In this document: positions 26,691-35,391 of the stretch, in pieces | How the letters are laid out: each line of letters opens with the position of its first letter | How positions within the stretch are numbered: the stretch's first letter is position 1 | Source of the DNA: an uncultured Desulfobacter sp. | GTDB lineage: Bacteria; Desulfobacterota; Desulfobacteria; Desulfobacterales; Desulfobacteraceae | NCBI RefSeq assembly: GCF_963664415.1 | Contig: NZ_OY761443.1 | Coordinates: forward strand, 620,001-684,000 | DNA length: 64,000 nt | Direction of reading: 5' to 3' | Translations under genes and position numbers: made by a program | The notes under the pieces: model-generated | Database searches by the model: none | What the model saw: only the letters and a program-made list of their open reading frames with translations | What the model was told of the DNA's origin: nothing

Positions 26691-27968
26691 TTACATCTTG
26701 GTGCCTTCTGCATGGCTCTGCAGTTTTACTTCAACCTTTTCGGTCAGGCTTGCATAGTATTCTCTGAGGATAACCAGAACTTCTTCACGGCCAAAGTGAT
26801 CAACAACAGGTTCGTTGTTGGACAGGGCGTGGCGCAGTTTGGTACCGGAGAGGATGACGCGGTCGTCTTTGCCATGGGGGCAGGTTCTCATGGAAGCCAT
26901 GCCGTCGCATTTGTAGCAGTAGAAAGTCCAGTCAATTTTCAGGGGTTCGCACAGCAGACGTTTTCCGTCGTCTTCGGGCATGGGGATGGTATCAAAAATT
27001 TCCTGTGCTTCAAACAGTGTGTAGAAGTCACCAACGCCTGCATGGTCACGTCCGATGATCATTCTGTTAACACCGTAGTTCTGACGGAAGGTAGCATGCA
27101 ACAGGCCTTCACGGGGACCTGCATATCTCATGTCCAGGGGATATCCGCCGTTGATAACGTGCTCAGGCACAAAGTAACCCTTGATCAGGGTGTCGATGCA
27201 TTTGATACGTACGTCTGCAGGAATGTCGCCGGGTTTCAGGTTACCAATCAAAGAGTGGATCAGAACGCCGTCACATACGTCAAGGGCGATCTTGCACAGA
27301 TGCTCATGGGATCTGTGCATGGGGTTTCTCAGCTGCATAGAAGCAACGTTTGCCCAGCCTTTTTCATCCATGATGGCACGGGTTTCTTTGGGGGTAAGAT
27401 AAACACCTTTGAATTTTTCGGGGAATTCGCCTTCGGAGAGGACTTTTACAGGACCTGCCAGGCAGAATTCTTTTCTGGCCATAACCATCTGAACGCCGGG
27501 ATGATCTTCCATGGCGATTTTCCAGAATACGGCATCTTCAGACTCTTCGCCATGACCTTTATATACTTTTTCACATTCCCATTTTTTCTCGTCTTCGGAC
27601 ATTTCGAATTTTTCTTCGATCTTCATGGTGGCATAGATTTCACCGTCTTTTTCCAGGGTGATTTCATCGCCAACATTGATGTCTGCAGCATCAGCAGCAG
27701 CAGCGTCGAGCATAACGGGAACCGGCCAGAAAGTACCGTCAGCCAGCAGGAAGTCTTCGCAAACGCCTTTCCAGTCAGCTTTGGTCATGAAGCCGTTCAG
27801 CGGAGAGAAACCGCCGATACCCAGCATGATCAAGTCGCCTTTAACCTGGGAAGAAATTTCAATTTTTTTCAGACCTTCAGCTTTTTTCAGTTCAGCTTCC
27901 AGTTCTGCGCCTTCGAGCTTGCAGCATACAAGACCTTTTCCGCCATGGGGTGCAACTAATTTAGACAT
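26691..27968 (-). CDS. sat: Sulfate adenylyltransferase (ATP sulfurylase), dissimilatory type
   Basis: 425 residues. ATP-binding marks RNPMHRSHEHL near residue 220 and GRDHAGVGDFYTLFEAQEIFD near 305, and a C-terminal metal-site region CYKCDGMASMRTCPHG near 365, followed by ILSGTKLRHALSNNE. It converts sulfate and ATP to adenylyl sulfate and pyrophosphate, the first step of sulfate respiration in the cytoplasm. It is a single-gene unit with a near-consensus promoter (28064-28092) and a strong terminator. The aprBA, dsr and qmo genes are not in this window. Confidence 0.97.
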   Translation of the reverse strand: MSKLVAPHGGKGLVCCKLEGAELEAELKKAEGLKKIEISSQVKGDLIMLGIGGFSPLNGFMTKADWKGVCEDFLLADGTFWPVPVMLDAAAADAADINVGDEITLEKDGEIYATMKIEEKFEMSEDEKKWECEKVYKGHGEESEDAVFWKIAMEDHPGVQMVMARKEFCLAGPVKVLSEGEFPEKFKGVYLTPKETRAIMDEKGWANVASMQLRNPMHRSHEHLCKIALDVCDGVLIHSLIGNLKPGDIPADVRIKCIDTLIKGYFVPEHVINGGYPLDMRYAGPREGLLHATFRQNYGVNRMIIGRDHAGVGDFYTLFEAQEIFDTIPMPEDDGKRLLCEPLKIDWTFYCYKCDGMASMRTCPHGKDDRVILSGTKLRHALSNNEPVVDHFGREEVLVILREYYASLTEKVEVKLQSHAEGTKM

Positions 27969-28063
27969 ATACCTCAGTCTCCTTATCTATGGTTAACTTC
28001 CATTATGGGTGTCAAATGCCTTGACCCGGCACCTGACTTCAATTTTATTTAAAAATCTCGTAA

Positions 28064-28092
28064 GATTTAATGATGATTCGCTGATTTGTCAA
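28064..28092 (-). promoter_or_regulatory. Sigma-70 promoter of sat
   Basis: Minus strand: TTGACA (28092-28087), 17-base spacer, TAAATC (28069-28064). The -35 overlaps the end of the HAD gene. Transcription would start near 28057, giving a leader of about 90 bases with AAGGAG before the ATG. Confidence 0.7.
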
Positions 28093-28730
28093 GAATTATA
28101 TTTGCTTAACTTTAACAGTTCTCCCACCTCATCCATGGATACTGCATGGGCGTGGGCTTGGAGCCCAGGCTGTTTAAATGCAATGAACCAGGTTCCGGCC
28201 GATTCAGCCGCTTTTTGGTCGTATATGGAATCCCCGATGAACACAATCTGCCGGGGCAGCAGTGCAAAGGCGCCCATAATTTTTTCAAGCTGATCAGGGA
28301 AGGGTTTGGGATTGGCCACATCAGATGCGGTAACAACAATATCAAATGCCTTTTTCAGCTTATGTTCTATAAGCACCTTTCCCATTGTATTTGTTCGATT
28401 CGTAGCCACGCCACGCACAAGCCCTGCTTGCTTCAAGCTATCAAGCAACTCTAACAGGCCCGGTTCCATCAGCATAAAAGGAATCACGGATGCATAGCCG
28501 ATGCTTTTAATCATCTCGTAGACAGGCCGGTGGTCATCCATTTCAGGAAAAAGATATTCAACGGCAGTGGTTACCGTCATCATATGAATGTTTTGAAACT
28601 GCTCATCGTCAAGGGGCTGTTTGTTAAAACGTTTCAGGATTTCATTATAAAATTTCCGATTGGCCTGGGCCGTATCAAACATGACACCGTCGCAGTCAAA
28701 CACAACAGCCTTAATTCCTGATGTATCCAT
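28089..28730 (-). CDS. HAD-superfamily hydrolase, phosphoglycolate-phosphatase-like
   Basis: 213 residues. HAD motif I VFDCDGVMFDT near residue 10, motif II VATNRTNT near 110, a lysine in NPKPFPDQL near 143 and motif IV FIGDSIYDQKAAESAG near 163. The cap is of the small helical type. It is probably a cytoplasmic phosphatase for a small metabolite; the substrate is unknown. Its last codons overlap the sat promoter. It lies 45 bases downstream of the DUF1573 gene and may share its transcript. Confidence 0.82.
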   Translation of the reverse strand: MDTSGIKAVVFDCDGVMFDTAQANRKFYNEILKRFNKQPLDDEQFQNIHMMTVTTAVEYLFPEMDDHRPVYEMIKSIGYASVIPFMLMEPGLLELLDSLKQAGLVRGVATNRTNTMGKVLIEHKLKKAFDIVVTASDVANPKPFPDQLEKIMGAFALLPRQIVFIGDSIYDQKAAESAGTWFIAFKQPGLQAHAHAVSMDEVGELLKLSKYNS

Positions 28731-28775
28731 TCTGTTTAGAATCCTTGGGGCTATTAATTTACTTGTATGCCAAAA

Positions 28776-29492
28776 TTACTTTTGCGTGTTTTCTTCAAAA
28801 ACGGCATAGACCCTAATTTTCAAGCGAGGTTTATTGGGATCGTCTGTTGTCAATGTAATAAGATCATAAGTATTGGTAGAACGGTCGGAAAAACACGACA
28901 CCCTAACCTGCCAGTTCTTTTGACCCTGGCCGGGCTTGATCAGCTCAGCCTTGATCTGCTTATTTAATTGAAGCTTCATGTCAAGGATATTTAACTTATC
29001 CCCTTGCATCGGCTCAATTGTAACCACATCACTTAAAGTCTGACCGGGTGCTCCGCTCAGGTTCACAGTGCGGGGGCTGATCTTGACACGCTCTTTAACT
29101 TTGCCTGAAATTTTTAAATAAAATTTTTTATTTTGAGGATCATCGGTTTTAACCAAAATTTTTTTAACCAACTCACGTCCGCCATACCCTGTGGTTTTAA
29201 CACCAATGGTGACTTTACCTTCCCCACCCGGGGGAATCTGCCTGTCATAGGCTTTTTTGTCGCAGCCTCAAGGCGGACGCACCCCGATAATGTTTAGGGG
29301 GGCATCCCCCTGGTTTTGTATTATAAAATCATGGGTTACATGTGCGCCTTCAAGCAGGGGCTCGAACTCAAAAACAGAGGCCACAGGCACGGCCTTAGGA
29401 CCGGCCAAGACATAACCAGATCCGGTAAAAATAAACAAAAATGCAGACATGATTATTAGATTGATGTATTTCATTCTCTTTATCTTATCCAT
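28776..29492 (-). CDS. DUF1573 protein, probable selenoprotein (UGA read as selenocysteine)
   Basis: One frame of 238 codons after an in-frame TGA (29270-29268) is read through. The start MDKIKRMKYINLIIMSAFLF is a signal peptide ending in VLAGP; other possible starts are TTG 29507 and ATG 29474. The DUF1573 domain follows: HDFIIQNQGDAPLNIIGVRPP, then TGA, then GCDKKAYDRQIPPGGEGKV and ILVKTDDPQNKKFYLKISG, and an Ig-like second half. Family members have CGC where this protein has UGC, so the TGA replaces the first conserved cysteine. The codons after the TGA are intact up to the normal stop. A hairpin UUCCCC-CGGGU-GGGGAA starts 32 bases past the UGA, with its loop at base 38, about the outer limit usually given for bacterial SECIS elements. 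An exported redox or assembly role is inference. Confidence 0.75.
29233..29249 (-). other. Candidate bacterial SECIS hairpin
   Basis: Minus-strand RNA reads UGGGG-type stem UUCCCC / GGGGAA, six base pairs, closing the five-base loop CGGGU. It sits inside the coding frame, 31 to 48 bases after the UGA codon. A G in the first two loop bases and the distance agree with the published general rule for bacterial SECIS elements, but the hairpin was found by eye and its function is not shown. Confidence 0.45.
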
Positions 29493-29700
29493 TATGTTTT
29501 TTAACAAAGTCTCGATAAACGCTTGAGTAACTATCTTGTGTCGTTGTTAATAGGCCATATCACTCCATTGCTGTTAGAAACGATTAAAAAAAATAGCCTA
29601 TTCGCTCGTTAAATTCAAGGCTGTCGATTAATAACAGATCAAAATCAGGATTACCAATTTGTCAGGTTCTAAACTTTCAGACAAGACGGTCAATTTAGGT

Positions 29701-31953
29701 TCAGATAGACGTGAAAAGGATTTCATTGACCTGACGGCACAGTAGATTGTCAGTATCAAAAATCGTCTTGTTAATACGCCGGACCGGCACCATCCCCATA
29801 AGTGCGTTGGTTACAAATACGTTCGGGAGAGCACAAAGGTTTTCAACATCCATGGAAACCTTGCATACGTCAAAGCCTCTTTTTGTCATAATCTGCATGA
29901 CGGACATAAGTGTTATCCCATTAAGCACATGACGGGAATCAGGCACGATGACATTTTTTCCATCCACCGCGATGATGTTGCAGGTATTTGTTTCAGAAAT
30001 AGTGCCGTCTGAATTTAGAATCAGGGATTCATCCGCCTCATGATCCAAGGCAAAGGTACGGGCCAGATCGTAAAACAGGTAATTCATGGATTTATGGTCT
30101 GCTAAGAAGGAGTGCCGGGCATGGGGAAAGGTTATCAGATCAAGACCTTTTTTGCCAAGCATTTCAAGACGGTGCACATAGGTGCGAATAAAGGCGGCGG
30201 CAAATACATGCCGCCCGGGGCGGTGATCCTTCGCCGCCACAAGCTTAACCGCGCAGGTCTCATGTTTAAATCCGTTTTGAAAAATAAGTTGTCCGATCAC
30301 CGATTCCCAGCAGATATCCGGCAAAGTTCCACCGAACACAGATTCCCAAGATTTTTCCAGCCGCTTGATATGTTCAGGCAGTCGAAGGGGTACTCCAGCG
30401 TCCACCCGGATAGTTTCAAACAGACCGGCACCATATAAAACGCCTGGAATATCGGCTGGTATCTGGGCAAGGTCCTGGGGGACAAAACAGCCGTTTACCC
30501 AGGCTATGGCCGATTTTTTACTATTTAGACCAGACTTGTGAGCCAGGGTATCCATTAATGTTTTACCCTTGGCCAGGGTCTCGTCAAACTCTTTTTGGGG
30601 AGCTGAGTCATAAACCACACCGCCCCCAACGGAAAAACTCAATCGCCCGTCATGGACAACGGCGGTACGAATGGCAATGGAAAGATCCATAGTGCCATGA
30701 AAGCTTAAGTATCCAATAGCACCAGTATACACATGGCGCTTTACAGGTTCGAGGCTGTCAATAATTTCCATGGCGCGGATCTTGGGGCAGCCGGTAATGG
30801 ATCCCCCGGGAAAAGCAGCCCGGACGACTTCAGCGCAGGAGACACCAGCTTTCAGCTGCCCTTCAACCACAGAGACCAGATGATACACATTGTCATAGGG
30901 TTCCAGGCGTTTGTGGGCAGTCACCTCCACAGAATCATATTCGGTGACCCGGGACAAATCATTACGCATCAGATCCACAATCATAGTCAGTTCAGCATCA
31001 TCTTTAATACTGTTAGATAAAATTCCGGCGTTTTCCCTATCCTGTTCAGGTGTGTCCCCCCTGGCAATGGTTCCTTTTATCGGCCGTGTTTCAACTGTCT
31101 GGTTCTCAACTTTAAGAAAGCGCTCGGGGGATGTAGAGACCACCTGGTGGTCCCCGGCCTGGACAAAGGCGAAAAATGGGGCAGGATTCTTTTCAAACAA
31201 TTTTAAAAACAGGGCATAGGCATCACCGCTGAAATCGGATTCAAACCGCTGTGACAAATTGGCCTGGTAGATATCCCCCCGCCTTAAATGCGCAATAATT
31301 TTAGATACAGCTGACAGATATTCCGGCTTACCAAAAGAAGAGACAAGACCTGTACCATCAGTGCAGAACGTGCCGGGCTGCCAGGATTGTTTGAGTCGCT
31401 TTACAAATAATTCTTCTCTTGCCAGTACATCTTTTTGCCCTATATCCTGGTCAAACACAGGCAGACAAAGCAATTTTTCGCCGGTTTTTCGATCCTGGAT
31501 TAAAATGACGGAGGGGGCATACAGACAAATATCGGGTAGCCCTAAGCCCACACAAGTCCGGGGAAGATCTTCAATTGTGTCTTTTAAATCATAGGAAAAA
31601 TAACCAAACAGCCCCGCAGTTACCGGCAGTTTGAATGCTTTATCAAAAAAGGAAAATTGCGTTATCAGGGTGTCAACCAGCCCCAAAGGATCCTGTTCAG
31701 TTTTATGACTGACAAAGTTCCCTGCTGAATCTTTGAGTTTAATACAGATGGTGTCCCCGGTCCCTTTCACCGTCAGCCAGGGATCTACGGATAGAATATG
31801 ATACCGTGAACAGTCCAAATCAGACCCGGACAAAAGCACCACCGTGCCCTCCTGCTGGGAAAACCGGGCAGCAGCATGTTCAAATGGCAGATCAAAATTA
31901 AAACCCCGGACCACAATATCGGTGATCCGGGGTAAAAAAATTTTTTCAGACAT
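29701..31953 (-). CDS. pabBC: Aminodeoxychorismate synthase component I fused to aminodeoxychorismate lyase (PabB-PabC)
   Basis: 750 residues. Residues 1-460 are PabB: RPIKGTIARGDTPEQDRENAG, ELTMIVDLMRNDLSRV and GSITGCPKIRAMEIIDSLEP, with the KT-type lysine that marks PabB rather than TrpE (PIKGT). From about 480 a class IV aminotransferase fold follows (WVNGCFVPQD, GVLYGAGLFETIRVDAG, ETNTCNIIAVDG). Together they turn chorismate and glutamine-derived ammonia into 4-aminobenzoate for folate. No separate pabA is in the window. Its ATG overlaps the stop of the upstream hydrolase by one base (TAATG). Confidence 0.92.
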   Translation of the reverse strand: MSEKIFLPRITDIVVRGFNFDLPFEHAAARFSQQEGTVVLLSGSDLDCSRYHILSVDPWLTVKGTGDTICIKLKDSAGNFVSHKTEQDPLGLVDTLITQFSFFDKAFKLPVTAGLFGYFSYDLKDTIEDLPRTCVGLGLPDICLYAPSVILIQDRKTGEKLLCLPVFDQDIGQKDVLAREELFVKRLKQSWQPGTFCTDGTGLVSSFGKPEYLSAVSKIIAHLRRGDIYQANLSQRFESDFSGDAYALFLKLFEKNPAPFFAFVQAGDHQVVSTSPERFLKVENQTVETRPIKGTIARGDTPEQDRENAGILSNSIKDDAELTMIVDLMRNDLSRVTEYDSVEVTAHKRLEPYDNVYHLVSVVEGQLKAGVSCAEVVRAAFPGGSITGCPKIRAMEIIDSLEPVKRHVYTGAIGYLSFHGTMDLSIAIRTAVVHDGRLSFSVGGGVVYDSAPQKEFDETLAKGKTLMDTLAHKSGLNSKKSAIAWVNGCFVPQDLAQIPADIPGVLYGAGLFETIRVDAGVPLRLPEHIKRLEKSWESVFGGTLPDICWESVIGQLIFQNGFKHETCAVKLVAAKDHRPGRHVFAAAFIRTYVHRLEMLGKKGLDLITFPHARHSFLADHKSMNYLFYDLARTFALDHEADESLILNSDGTISETNTCNIIAVDGKNVIVPDSRHVLNGITLMSVMQIMTKRGFDVCKVSMDVENLCALPNVFVTNALMGMVPVRRINKTIFDTDNLLCRQVNEILFTSI

Positions 31954-32573
31954 TATCTGAGAAAAGGATTCATCCGCTTTTCATTGCCGATGGTGCTCTC
32001 AGGCCCATGTCCTGGATAGACAATGGTATTTTCGTCCAGATTCAGCAATTTGGTTTTAATGGAGGATATCAGGGTGTCATAATCACCGCCGGGAAGATCG
32101 GTACGTCCGATTGAACCTTGAAAAAGTGTGTCTCCAACAAACAAATGGCCGGTTGTGTAAAGGCAAATGCCTCCTGGGGAGTGCCCCGGGGTGTGGATTA
32201 CTCCAAAGGTAATCTTGCCAAAAGTAATTGAATCCCCGTCCTTAAGATGAACGTCGGCAGGCGGAGAATTTTCGGCCCCAAGGCCGAACATGGCAGCATG
32301 ATGGGTCAGGTCCAAGAGCATGGGTTCATCATCAGGATGAACGGCAATCTGAGCAGCTGTTGCGTCCTTCATTCTCTTGTTTGCCCCGACATGATCAAAG
32401 TGACCATGGGTATTGATCAAATATTTTACCTTCAGTTCGGCTTTGGCAAGGGCCATGAGGATCCGTTCTGCGTCATCACCCGGATCAATGACAGCGGCCT
32501 GTTTTGTGTCTTCACATCCTACAATATAACAGTTGGCCATAATAGGGCCGACTTCGAGTTTATGTATAATCAA
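31953..32573 (-). CDS. MBL-fold metallo-hydrolase (glyoxalase II-like)
   Basis: 206 residues from a TTG start at 32573, chosen because AAGGAGG lies just before it and the protein then begins MIIHKLEVGPIMANCYIVG as family members do. The frame stays open upstream to 32861, but that part overlaps nusB and has no family features. Metal-binding THGHFDHVG near residue 55, HTPGHSPGG near 130 and YPGHGPESTIG near 188. It probably hydrolyses a thioester such as a glutathione or other thiol adduct; the substrate is unknown. It lies between nusB and pabBC in one operon. Confidence 0.87.
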   Translation of the reverse strand: MIIHKLEVGPIMANCYIVGCEDTKQAAVIDPGDDAERILMALAKAELKVKYLINTHGHFDHVGANKRMKDATAAQIAVHPDDEPMLLDLTHHAAMFGLGAENSPPADVHLKDGDSITFGKITFGVIHTPGHSPGGICLYTTGHLFVGDTLFQGSIGRTDLPGGDYDTLISSIKTKLLNLDENTIVYPGHGPESTIGNEKRMNPFLR

Positions 32574-32598
32574 AACATCCTCCTTGTTCTTCACATCA

Positions 32599-33012
32599 TT
32601 AGGTCTCGTGCTGAGCCCGAATCCGGTCCAGTACGCCATTGATGAACGGCCCTGAATCCCGAGTACCGAATTTTTTCCCGATCTCAACCGCCTCGTTAAT
32701 GGATACTGATGAGGGGATGTCAGACAGATGAAGCATCTCAAACACAGCAATACGCATGATATTCCTATCCACCGCCGGCATACGGGAAATCTTCCAGTTC
32801 TTAGCCCATTGATCCAAAAGAGTGTCGATTTGTTTGCGGTTTTCAAACACACCATCAACAAGCGTTTGAAAAAAAAGACGTGTGGGCCCGCTTAAATCTT
32901 CCCCGTGTTGTTCAAGGAAGTCATCCATTTGAGGCCGAAAATCGGTTTTATTCAGATCCAAGGCAAACAGGGCCTGCAAGGCCAGTTCACGGGATTTGCG
33001 CCTATCACCCAT
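32599..33012 (-). CDS. nusB: Transcription antitermination protein NusB
   Basis: 137 residues, all-helical, with RKSRELALQALFALDLNK at the start and RNIMRIAVFEMLHLSDIPSSVSINEAVEIGKKFG, the NusB hallmark. It joins S10 and NusA/NusG in rRNA antitermination. Three bases after ribH; ribH-nusB is a widely conserved pair. Confidence 0.95.
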   Translation of the reverse strand: MGDRRKSRELALQALFALDLNKTDFRPQMDDFLEQHGEDLSGPTRLFFQTLVDGVFENRKQIDTLLDQWAKNWKISRMPAVDRNIMRIAVFEMLHLSDIPSSVSINEAVEIGKKFGTRDSGPFINGVLDRIRAQHET

Positions 33013-33015
33013 GTC

Positions 33016-33483
33016 TTATTCCATAGTCGCGCACAGGTTTGCCATTTCAACAGCGCCCAAGGCCACATCAAAGCCTTTGTTACCGGATTTTGTACCGGCA
33101 CGTTCAATGGCCTGCTCAATGGTTTCCGTAGTGAGGATACCGAACATCACCGGCACCTTAGCCTCAAGGCTCACAGAGGCGATCCCCTTGGACACTTCGG
33201 CACACACATAGTCATAATGGGTGGTGGCTCCACGGATCACGGCACCTAAACAGATAATGGCGTCATATTTGTTCAACGCAGCCATTTTGGCTGCCGCCAA
33301 AGGAATCTCAAAAGCACCAGGCACCTTAACAATGGCAATATCCTTATCCTGTGCACCGCTCCGGGTCAGACAATCCAAAGCGCCCGACACAAGCTTATCT
33401 ACAATAAAATCATTAAATCTTGCAGCAACAATACCAAATTTTTTACCTTTTGCATCTAAATTGGCTTCAATTATCTGAGGCAT
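33016..33483 (-). CDS. ribH: 6,7-dimethyl-8-ribityllumazine synthase
   Basis: 155 residues. Family marks ARFNDFIVDKLVSGALDCL, VPGAFEIPLAAAKMA and GAVIRGATTHYDYVCAEVSKGI with the catalytic histidine. It condenses the pyrimidine from RibD with dihydroxybutanone phosphate from RibBA. It probably assembles into a large shell, as family members do. One base separates it from ribBA. Confidence 0.96.
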   Translation of the reverse strand: MPQIIEANLDAKGKKFGIVAARFNDFIVDKLVSGALDCLTRSGAQDKDIAIVKVPGAFEIPLAAAKMAALNKYDAIICLGAVIRGATTHYDYVCAEVSKGIASVSLEAKVPVMFGILTTETIEQAIERAGTKSGNKGFDVALGAVEMANLCATME

Positions 33484-33484
33484 A

Positions 33485-34699
33485 TTAATTTTCCTTATTT
33501 ATATGTAGTAGATGACCCATCTTGGCCTGCTTGCACGCCAAATATCCCTGGTTGAAGGGATTCGGCGCCACTTCAATGGGCACCTGTTCCACAACGCTTA
33601 AGCCATAACCCTGAAGCCCCACCATCTTTTTAGGATTGTTGGTGAGCAGACGCATTTTGCGAACGCCCAGATCCACCAGCATCTGGGCACCGACACCGTA
33701 ATCACGCAAGTCGGCGGAAAACCCAAGTTTCTCATTGGCCTGGACTGTATCCAGACCCTGGCGCTGGTATTCATAGGCTTTTAATTTATTCACAAGGCCA
33801 ATACCCCGACCCTCCTGGCGCAAATATAAAATAACGCCGCAGCCTTCGTCATCCACCATTTTCATGGCCCGCCGCAGCTGGTCCTGGCAGTCGCAACGCA
33901 AAGAAGAAAAAATATCACCGGTCATACATTCGGAATGCACCCGCACCAGAATATCCTTTTCCGGATCAATTTCACCCTTCACCAGGGCAATGTGGGTAAG
34001 ATTATCAATATCATTCTCATAGGCAATGATTCTAAACTCACCGCCTACCCGGGTGGGTATAATGGTTTCAGCCGCCCGTTTTACAAAACTTTCAGTTTTT
34101 AAACGGTATTTAACAAGATCTGCTACTGTGCAGATGCCGATGCCGTGCTTTTTGGCAAATGTTTCAAGGGAGGGCATCCGGGCCATGGTACCGTCGTCAT
34201 CCATGATTTCACAAATAACACCGGCGGGCTTGAGTCCCGCCAAACGTGCAAGGTCCACAGAGCCTTCCGTCTGGCCGATGCGTACCATCACCCCGCCGTC
34301 CCGGGCCCGTAAAGGGAAAATATGACCGGGTCTTGCAATGTCCTGGGGACCGGTCTCGTCAGCCACTGCCGTTAAAATAGTGGTGGCCCTATCAGCAGCA
34401 GAGATACCCGTGGTCACCCCTTTTTTGGCCTCAATGGAAACAGTAAACCCTGTACCATACTGGGAAGTATTGTGATCAACCATCATGGGAAGATCAAGTT
34501 TATCTGCAATACTTGAATCAAGGGAAAGGCAAATAAGCCCCCGGCCATAGGTTGCCATAAAATTAATGGCTTCAGGGGTTACGGCCTCTGCCGCCATGGT
34601 CAGGTCTCCTTCATTTTCCCTGTCCTCATCATCCACCAGGATGACCATTTTTCCATTTTTTATATCTTCAATCGCCTGTTCAATAGTTAAATGCGGCAT
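33485..34699 (-). CDS. ribBA: 3,4-dihydroxy-2-butanone 4-phosphate synthase / GTP cyclohydrolase II
   Basis: 404 residues. RibB part 1-200: VDDEDRENEGDLTMAAEAV, YGRGLICLSL, TGISAADRATTI and the acidic RPGHIFPLRARDGG. RibA part: VRVHSECMTGDIFSSLRCDCQDQL with the zinc cysteines, LRQEGRGIGL and LTNNPKKMVGL. It makes both starting precursors of riboflavin from ribulose 5-phosphate and GTP. In the ribD-ribE-ribBA-ribH operon. Confidence 0.96.
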   Translation of the reverse strand: MPHLTIEQAIEDIKNGKMVILVDDEDRENEGDLTMAAEAVTPEAINFMATYGRGLICLSLDSSIADKLDLPMMVDHNTSQYGTGFTVSIEAKKGVTTGISAADRATTILTAVADETGPQDIARPGHIFPLRARDGGVMVRIGQTEGSVDLARLAGLKPAGVICEIMDDDGTMARMPSLETFAKKHGIGICTVADLVKYRLKTESFVKRAAETIIPTRVGGEFRIIAYENDIDNLTHIALVKGEIDPEKDILVRVHSECMTGDIFSSLRCDCQDQLRRAMKMVDDEGCGVILYLRQEGRGIGLVNKLKAYEYQRQGLDTVQANEKLGFSADLRDYGVGAQMLVDLGVRKMRLLTNNPKKMVGLQGYGLSVVEQVPIEVAPNPFNQGYLACKQAKMGHLLHINKEN

Positions 34700-34710
34700 G
34701 TTGTTATCCT

Positions 34711-35388
34711 TTACAAGAATCCGTTCCGGGCAAGAAGTGACATACTGACGCCTAAATCGGCATCAGCACCGGCGTCGTTGGCACTTTTGGCGCTTTTCCC
34801 TTGCCCCGATAAAAATTTTTTCACATATTTTCCCAGCATATCCGTCTCAATATTGACCGGATCCCCCACGTTTTTAAATCCGATGGTTGTAATTTTTGCG
34901 GTATGGGGAATGATACTTACCGAAAAACCGGTTTCCCAACATTGGTTGATGGTCAGGCTGATACCGTCAATGGCAACCGAGCCCTTTTCTATCATCTCAT
35001 CAGCCAGGTTTTCCGGCACCTGGATTTCATATATGATGGCATTGCTCCGGGTCTCAATTTTTGAAACCACTCCGGTACCGTCGATGTGGCCTGATACCAG
35101 ATGCCCGTCTATGCGGTCCGACAGCTTCAGCGCTCGTTCAATATTGACACGAGCCCCGGGTCCAATAGAACCAAAGGTGGTGCGGGACACGGTTTCCGGT
35201 GCCATATCCACCTTGAATTGTCCTTTACCGAGACTTACAGCGGTCAGACAGGCCCCATTTACAGCAATGGAATCACCAATGCCTGTGGAGGAAAGATCCA
35301 GGTCACAGGCAATCACCAGCACTTTGCCTTCTCCATGGGTTTCAATACGCCGAATGGTACCCAGACTTTCTATAATCCCAGTAAACAA
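34711..35388 (-). CDS. ribE: Riboflavin synthase, alpha chain
   Basis: 225 residues with the internal duplication typical of the enzyme: the first repeat starts MFTGIIESLGTIRRIE, the second follows GHLVSGHIDGTGVVSKIE near residue 98. It converts two lumazines to riboflavin. The C-terminal 20 residues beyond the second barrel look variable. Three bases after ribD. Confidence 0.95.
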   Translation of the reverse strand: MFTGIIESLGTIRRIETHGEGKVLVIACDLDLSSTGIGDSIAVNGACLTAVSLGKGQFKVDMAPETVSRTTFGSIGPGARVNIERALKLSDRIDGHLVSGHIDGTGVVSKIETRSNAIIYEIQVPENLADEMIEKGSVAIDGISLTINQCWETGFSVSIIPHTAKITTIGFKNVGDPVNIETDMLGKYVKKFLSGQGKSAKSANDAGADADLGVSMSLLARNGFL

Positions 35389-35391
35389 AAA

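Noticed and set aside
26583..27959. 458-codon open frame on the plus strand opposite sat
   Set aside because: It mirrors the strongly conserved sat gene; the protein has an odd Phe/His/Gly-rich make-up and starts inside the sat terminator.
32574..32861. Upstream extension of the MBL hydrolase frame
   Set aside because: It overlaps nusB, contains no family sequence, and a good ribosome site precedes the TTG at 32573.
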